DNA from: an uncultured Ruminococcus sp.
Lineage (GTDB): Bacteria > Bacillota > Clostridia > Oscillospirales > Ruminococcaceae
Direction: 5' to 3'
DNA length: 9,792 bases
Assembly: GCA_946531975.1 (NCBI GenBank)
Contig: CAMNAY010000048.1
Coordinates: forward strand, 1 to 9,792
A program made the position numbers and the translations under genes. The notes under the pieces are model-generated. The model did not search any database. It was not told the DNA's origin and saw nothing but the letters and a program-made list of their open reading frames with translations. Numbering within the stretch: the stretch's first letter is position 1; each line of letters begins with the position of its first letter. Below, one piece after another: positions 6,045-9,792 of this stretch.

Positions 6045-7400
6045 ATGGCAATCAAACGGCGGCAGCGCGAACCGATTATGGTCTCGCAGATGCGCCCGTT
6101 CAATCTGTTTCTGGTGTTAAGCGGCTGCATTTGTGTTGCGTTCAGTCTGCTCCACCTTTCCGAGGTGGTCGGATTTCTGCGGAAGCTGCTCTCGGCAATG
6201 AGCCCTGTGCTGGTCGGATTTGTGTTTGCTTACCTGCTGAATCCGGTCGCAACATGGCTGGAGAAGCGGTTTCGCTCCCTCATGGGCGGCGCGATCAAAA
6301 AGCACCCCAAGCTCAGTCACATTCCCCGCGTAATGGGTTCCTTCCTGACGGTTCTGCTGTTTGTCGGTTCTCTGACCGCGCTGGTGATCGCCGTATTTTC
6401 GCAGGTTGTGGACGGCGTCTCGACGATGATCGACAAGTTCCCGCATTATGTGGATCTCATCACGAGCCGCGCACAGCGTATTCTGCGCAATGACAACACG
6501 ATTACCGTTTACCTGCGGCAGCTCAGCGAGCGCTTCTCCGCCTCCGATCTGGGCATGGGAAAGGTCGATACCATGGACATCACACAGCGTGTGCTGTCTG
6601 CGGTTGCATCCGGTGCAGCGGGCACCTTCGGGTTCCTGTATACGACAGTTGTCGGCTTTATCGTGACGGTGTATCTGCTGATCAGCAAGGAGCGGTTCAT
6701 CCGCCAGTGGAAGCAGGTGCTTTACGCAGTCTGCAAGCCCAAGACCGCAGAGCGCTTTGATACGCAAATGGTCAAGGTCAACAAGACCTTCAGTACGGCA
6801 GTGCTGGGAAAGCTGATCGACTCCATTATCATCGGCGTGCTCTGCTTTGTCGGCATCACGATCATCGGAACCCCGTATTCCATGCTGATCGCCGTAATTA
6901 TCGGCATTACAAACATCATTCCGTATTTCGGACCGGTGGTCGGCGCGATTCCCTGCACCCTGCTGATTCTCATGGAAAGCCCGACAAAAGCACTGTATTT
7001 CGTGATCTTTGTGATTGCGCTTCAGCAGTTTGACGCCAATATTCTCGATCCGCGAATTGTCGGACAGTCCATCGGCTTGCCGGCATTCTGGGAGCTGTTC
7101 GCGTGTCTTCTGGGCGGCGGACTGTTCGGCATCATCGGACTGATCATCGGCGTACCGGCTTTTGCCGTGATCTACGAGCTGATCCGCACGGTTGTGATCC
7201 GCCGGCTGGAGGAGCGCGTGCGGGCAGGGGAAATCGACGCAGCGGATCTGGAGAAAAAGGTCGGCGTGAAGATCAATCCGGAAGATCTGGAATTCATGGA
7301 GAAAGAGGAAACGGAGGTACAGGACAGCCAGTATGTCCAGCAGCTGTTCCTGCTGGAGGAGATCGCAGAAACACCGGATGTTCCCCCGAAGAATCTCTGA
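6045..7400 (+). CDS. AI-2E family transporter (YtvI/PerM-like permease)
   Basis: The 451-residue polytopic inner-membrane protein belongs to the AI-2E transporter family (PF01594). Hydrophobic segments lie near residues 19-38, 48-66, 98-120, 195-215, 252-275, 277-300, 303-327 and 348-380, with the family's long extracytoplasmic loop at about 121-194. Diagnostic motifs are ITNIIPYFGPVVGAIP (288-303) and QQFDANILDPRIVGQSIGLP (327-346). Members have been linked to autoinducer-2 export, Na+/H+ antiport or other efflux, so the substrate cannot be named here. A charged C-terminal extension of about 70 residues (382-451) is predicted to be cytoplasmic. AAAGGGGG at 6028-6035 precedes the ATG by nine bases. 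It starts 29 bp after LRR protein 2 with no terminator between, so it is probably the last gene of the same operon. Confidence 0.92.
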   Translation: MAIKRRQREPIMVSQMRPFNLFLVLSGCICVAFSLLHLSEVVGFLRKLLSAMSPVLVGFVFAYLLNPVATWLEKRFRSLMGGAIKKHPKLSHIPRVMGSFLTVLLFVGSLTALVIAVFSQVVDGVSTMIDKFPHYVDLITSRAQRILRNDNTITVYLRQLSERFSASDLGMGKVDTMDITQRVLSAVASGAAGTFGFLYTTVVGFIVTVYLLISKERFIRQWKQVLYAVCKPKTAERFDTQMVKVNKTFSTAVLGKLIDSIIIGVLCFVGITIIGTPYSMLIAVIIGITNIIPYFGPVVGAIPCTLLILMESPTKALYFVIFVIALQQFDANILDPRIVGQSIGLPAFWELFACLLGGGLFGIIGLIIGVPAFAVIYELIRTVVIRRLEERVRAGEIDAADLEKKVGVKINPEDLEFMEKEETEVQDSQYVQQLFLLEEIAETPDVPPKNL

Positions 7401-7410
7401 ATACAAAAAA

Positions 7411-7441
7411 GGGCAGGTGCCGGTTCAGGCATCTGTCCTTT
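7411..7441 (+). terminator. Rho-independent terminator after the permease gene
   Basis: GGGCAGGTGCC (7411-7421) pairs with GGCATCTGTCC (7428-7438) as an 11-bp stem with two G-U pairs around a 6-nt loop. AAAAAA precedes it and a short TTT follows, 10 bp after the permease stop. The downstream T-run is short. The A6 tract upstream would act as a good T-run on the minus strand, so it may also stop minus-strand readthrough. Confidence 0.7.
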
Positions 7442-7486
7442 CTGCTGTCCGCCCGGTCTGTCGGGAAACCTGCGGCTGGTCATAAT

Positions 7487-7560
7487 AAAAGTTTGCGGGG
7501 TCGAGGGGCGGAGCCAATCGTCGCCCTGCGATAGAGGGCGTCCCCTGAACTTGGCACTTT
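7487..7560. repeat. Palindromic intergenic element, possible dispersed repeat
   Basis: Between two terminators lies a GC-rich imperfect palindrome. The outer arms AAGTTTGCGGGG (7489-7500) and CCCCTGAACTT (7542-7552) enclose an inner hairpin, CGCCCT (7522-7527) with AGGGCG (7535-7540), with a GCGATAG loop. The GGGGTCGAGGGGCGGAGCC stretch resembles palindromic repeats that I recall as common between genes in Ruminococcaceae and Faecalibacterium genomes, but only this one copy is in the window. No ORF or promoter is evident in it. Confidence 0.4.
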
Positions 7561-7574
7561 TTCAACAAGCAGAA

Positions 7575-7611
7575 GCGCACACCGCATTTTTGCAGTGTGC
7601 GCCTTTTGTTT
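7575..7611. terminator. Bidirectional terminator after the adhE-kinase pair
   Basis: GCGCACAC (7575-7582) and GTGTGCGC (7595-7602) form a perfect 8-bp stem with inner GC/GC pairing and an A/T-rich loop. It lies 12 bp beyond the kinase stop. On the plus strand CTTTTGTTTT follows directly. On the minus strand the following run (CTTCTGCTTGTT) is less uniform. It probably ends minus-strand transcripts and also blocks plus-strand readthrough. Confidence 0.7.
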
Positions 7612-7614
7612 TGA

Positions 7615-8373
7615 TCAGACGTAATCGACGACATTGACCCAGCGGGAGAGCAGCTCGAAATCTTCGGGGTTGTTCTCCTTGACCGACTGCGATGCCGCAA
7701 CAATCGGCATCCAGTTCTGGACATACTGGAGCGCAGTGTCACTCATCTTGCAGAACAGCTTGAGGTAATCCTTTGCAAGCTGCTCCTGTCCGCTCAGCAT
7801 CAGATAGAGATACGTGCGGGCGACATCGGCAGAAGCATTGCCCTGTGTGGCATGTGCCCAGTCGATGATGAACGGCGTACCGTCCGGCTTGATGATGACA
7901 TTGGAGGGGTTGAAGTCGCCGTGGCAGACCTTCTTGTGCTTGGGCATACCCTCCAGACGGGTGTGCAGCTCAAAGCGAACGGTTGCCTCAAATTTGCTGT
8001 CGCTGATCTTGCGGTGCATCTTATCCTTCAGCTTGGTCAGCAGCGGTGCGCGCTTGGTGTGAATCAGCATTTGCAGCTCGACAAGCTGCTTCAGATATTC
8101 GTCGCGCTTGTCGGGATTTTCGTCCATGAGCTGCTGCATGGTCTTGCCCTCGATGAAATCGGAGCGGATTGCCCACTGACCGTCCACCTTGAAGACTTCG
8201 TGGATGCGCGGGATATTGAGGTCGGTTTCCTCGACACGCGCCTGATTCAGCGCTTCGTTCAGGACGGAGGCTTTGGAGTAATCCTCGCTGAACAGCTTGA
8301 CGACGGTATCGCCCTCACGGTAAATGATCTTGTTTGGGCGTTTTGCGATGATCTGATCTTCCTGCACTGTCAT
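7615..8373 (-). CDS. APH/choline-kinase-fold phosphotransferase
   Basis: The 252-residue cytoplasmic protein has the aminoglycoside phosphotransferase/choline kinase (PF01636) fold. K26 in TVVKLF is the ATP-binding lysine of the N-lobe. The catalytic loop is CHGDFNPSNVI (150-160), with D153 as the catalytic base and N158 as a metal ligand. The Mg-binding aspartate is D171 in FIIDWAHA. The length is normal for the compact clostridial members. It should transfer ATP gamma-phosphate to a small hydroxylated substrate, but the family is broad (antibiotics, amino alcohols, sugars) and the substrate is not apparent; resistance should not be assumed. AAAGGGGGTT at 8381-8390 supports the ATG at 8373. 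It lies 15 bp after the adhE stop, so co-transcription is likely, and the ribosome binding site overlaps the adhE stop codon. Confidence 0.88.
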   Translation of the reverse strand: MTVQEDQIIAKRPNKIIYREGDTVVKLFSEDYSKASVLNEALNQARVEETDLNIPRIHEVFKVDGQWAIRSDFIEGKTMQQLMDENPDKRDEYLKQLVELQMLIHTKRAPLLTKLKDKMHRKISDSKFEATVRFELHTRLEGMPKHKKVCHGDFNPSNVIIKPDGTPFIIDWAHATQGNASADVARTYLYLMLSGQEQLAKDYLKLFCKMSDTALQYVQNWMPIVAASQSVKENNPEDFELLSRWVNVVDYV

Positions 8374-8380
8374 GTGTGAT

Positions 8381-8390
8381 AACCCCCTTT
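8381..8390 (-). promoter_or_regulatory. Ribosome binding site overlapping the adhE stop
   Basis: On the minus strand AAAGGGGGTT begins within the TAA stop of adhE (8389-8391) and ends seven bases before the kinase ATG. Ribosomes finishing adhE would reach this site directly, so the two genes are likely translationally coupled. Confidence 0.7.
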
Positions 8391-9792
8391 ACACGGTTTC
8401 TTTATTCTTGCCGTAGTAGGCATTGAGATACATCTGCTTGATCTCGGAGATCAGCGGGTAGCGCGGATTTGCGCCGGTGCACTGATCGTCAAACGCCTGC
8501 TCGGACATTTCGTCGAGTGTTTCGAGGAACTTCGCCTCGTCGATGCCCCACTCCTTGATGCTGTTCGGAATGCCGATCAGCGTCTTGAGGTCATTGAGCG
8601 CCTTGATGAGCGATTCGAGCTTCTTCTCATTGGTTCTGCCGCCCAGACCGAGGTAGTCTGCGACTTCCGCGTAACGTGCGAGCGTGTGCGGGTAAGCGTA
8701 CTGCGGGAAGGTGCCCATTTTCGGCGGAACCTCCGCAGAGTTGAAGCGGAGTACCTGTTCCAGCATCAGCGCATTTGCGACGCCGTGCGGGATGTGGTGG
8801 AACGCACCGAGCTTATGCGCCATGGAGTGGCAGACGCCGAGGAATGCGTTTGCGAATGCCATACCTGCCATGTTAGCGGCATTTGCCATTTTCTCCCATG
8901 CTTCCGGATCATTCGCGCCGTTCTGATAGGTGCGCGGCAGGTTCTCGAACACGAGTTTCAGCGAGCGGAGCGCAAGACCGTCGGTGTAGTCGGTCGCCAT
9001 CATCGAGGCATAAGCTTCGAGGGCGTGTGTTGCGACGTCAATACCGGAGGCGGCGGTCAGGCTCTTGGGTGCCGACTTCATCATATCCGGATCGACGATC
9101 GCCATATTCGGCATCAGCTCATAGTCTGCGAGCGGGTACTTGACACCGGTGCTTTCATCGGTGATGACGGCGAACGGGGTGACCTCTGAGCCGGTGCCGG
9201 CAGAGGTCGGGATCGCGATAAAGTACGCCTTTTCGCCCATTTTCGGGAAGGTGTAGATACGCTTGCGAATATCGGAGAAGCGCATCGCCATATCGAGGAA
9301 ATCGACATCCGGGTGCTCATACATGACCCACATGATCTTTGCGGCATCCATTGCCGAGCCGCCGCCGACCGCGATGATGACATCCGGTGCAAATGCGGTC
9401 ATTGCCTCGGTACCCTTCTTTGCAGAGCCGAGCGACGGATCCGGCGCGACCTCGAAGAAGGTGCTGTGAACGATGCCGAGTGCATTGAGCTTGTCAGTGA
9501 TTGCTTTGGTGTAGCCGTTCTTAAAGAGGAAGCTGTCGGTCACGATGAACGCCCGCTTCTTATTCAGAACCTTGCCCAGCTCATCGAGCGCAACGGGCAG
9601 GCAGCCCTTCTTGATATAGACCTTTTCCGGCGCACGGAACCAGAGCATATTCTCTCTCCTTTCGGCGACGGTTTTGATATTGAGCAGATGCTTGACACCG
9701 ACATTCTCACTGACGGAGTTGCCGCCCCAGGAGCCGCAGCCCAGTGTCAGCGACGGCGCGAGATTGAAGTTATAGAGGTCGCCGATGCCGCC
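8389..9792 (-). CDS. adhE: Bifunctional aldehyde-alcohol dehydrogenase AdhE, 3' part
   Basis: AdhE turns acetyl-CoA into acetaldehyde (N-terminal half) and then ethanol (C-terminal half) with NADH, regenerating NAD+ in fermentation. The 467 visible residues begin in the tail of the aldehyde dehydrogenase half (TLGCGSWGGNSVSENVGVKH), cross the linker AERRENMLWF, and include the entire iron-dependent alcohol dehydrogenase domain. Counting from the first visible residue, GGGSAMDAAK (143-152) binds NAD and the Fe2+ ligands are D252, H256, H322 and H336. Their spacing (4, 66, 14) equals that of E. coli D653, H657, H723 and H737. SAGTGSEVTPFAV and HHIPHG are intact. The protein ends normally (ISEIKQMYLNAYYGKNKETV). 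The ATG at 9648 is internal: the frame continues to the window edge with conserved AdhE sequence. AdhE usually has about 870 residues and assembles into spirosome filaments. Confidence 0.96.
   Translation of the reverse strand, partial: GGIGDLYNFNLAPSLTLGCGSWGGNSVSENVGVKHLLNIKTVAERRENMLWFRAPEKVYIKKGCLPVALDELGKVLNKKRAFIVTDSFLFKNGYTKAITDKLNALGIVHSTFFEVAPDPSLGSAKKGTEAMTAFAPDVIIAVGGGSAMDAAKIMWVMYEHPDVDFLDMAMRFSDIRKRIYTFPKMGEKAYFIAIPTSAGTGSEVTPFAVITDESTGVKYPLADYELMPNMAIVDPDMMKSAPKSLTAASGIDVATHALEAYASMMATDYTDGLALRSLKLVFENLPRTYQNGANDPEAWEKMANAANMAGMAFANAFLGVCHSMAHKLGAFHHIPHGVANALMLEQVLRFNSAEVPPKMGTFPQYAYPHTLARYAEVADYLGLGGRTNEKKLESLIKALNDLKTLIGIPNSIKEWGIDEAKFLETLDEMSEQAFDDQCTGANPRYPLISEIKQMYLNAYYGKNKETV

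Noticed and set aside
6117..7406. 429-codon open frame antisense to the AI-2E-family permease gene
   Set aside because: It lies entirely opposite a clear gene, is unusually rich in His, Gln, Cys and Arg with no domain, and lacks a convincing ribosome binding site. GC-rich codon bias often opens this antisense frame.
7615..8373. Aminoglycoside resistance gene
   Set aside because: The fold matches, but the sequence lacks features that I associate with a particular resistance enzyme and the context is fermentation metabolism. A resistance call is not supported.
8389..9648. Stand-alone alcohol dehydrogenase gene starting at 9648
   Set aside because: The frame continues upstream to the window edge with conserved AdhE sequence, so the main product is bifunctional AdhE. 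The internal start is kept only as a hypothesis.

Overview
The window is GC-rich, tightly packed bacterial DNA. Its gene content (bifunctional AdhE, a clostridial DUF1015 protein, BspA-type leucine-rich-repeat surface proteins, an AI-2E-family permease) and its strong AGGAG-type ribosome binding sites suggest an anaerobic gut or rumen Clostridia, probably Oscillospirales/Ruminococcaceae. That placement is inferred from gene content, not from a marker gene.

Layout: (1) 1-929, plus strand: the 3' end of a Cof-type HAD phosphatase gene, then a small membrane protein of unknown function. (2) 967-1389, minus strand: a Nudix hydrolase convergent with the previous pair, with a near-consensus promoter at 1438-1466. 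(3) 1547-2797, plus: a DUF1015 protein. (4) 2805-7400, plus: a strong promoter, a roughly 170-nt leader with three consecutive hairpins (the last terminator-like), two overlapping genes for BspA-like LRR proteins anchored by a C-terminal membrane helix and carrying acidic cytoplasmic tails, then an AI-2E-family permease. This looks like one operon. (5) 7401-7614: an intergenic region with two terminator-like hairpins and a palindromic, repeat-like element between them. (6) 7615-9792, minus: the 3' portion of adhE (end of the aldehyde dehydrogenase half plus the whole iron-dependent alcohol dehydrogenase domain), followed 15 bp later by an APH/choline-kinase-fold phosphotransferase.

Most genes are ordinary housekeeping or surface genes. 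The part that best deserves follow-up is the leader of the LRR operon. It has a good promoter, a terminator-like hairpin before the first gene, an upstream hairpin whose loop can pair with the terminator's 3' arm, and a 42-codon leader ORF whose stop overlaps the LRR start codon (ATGA). I could not match it to a riboswitch class I know. The adhE-kinase pairing and an internal ribosome-binding-site-like sequence at the domain boundary of adhE are secondary points of interest. I found no CRISPR array, insertion sequence, tRNA or rRNA. All structures were found by eye without folding software.
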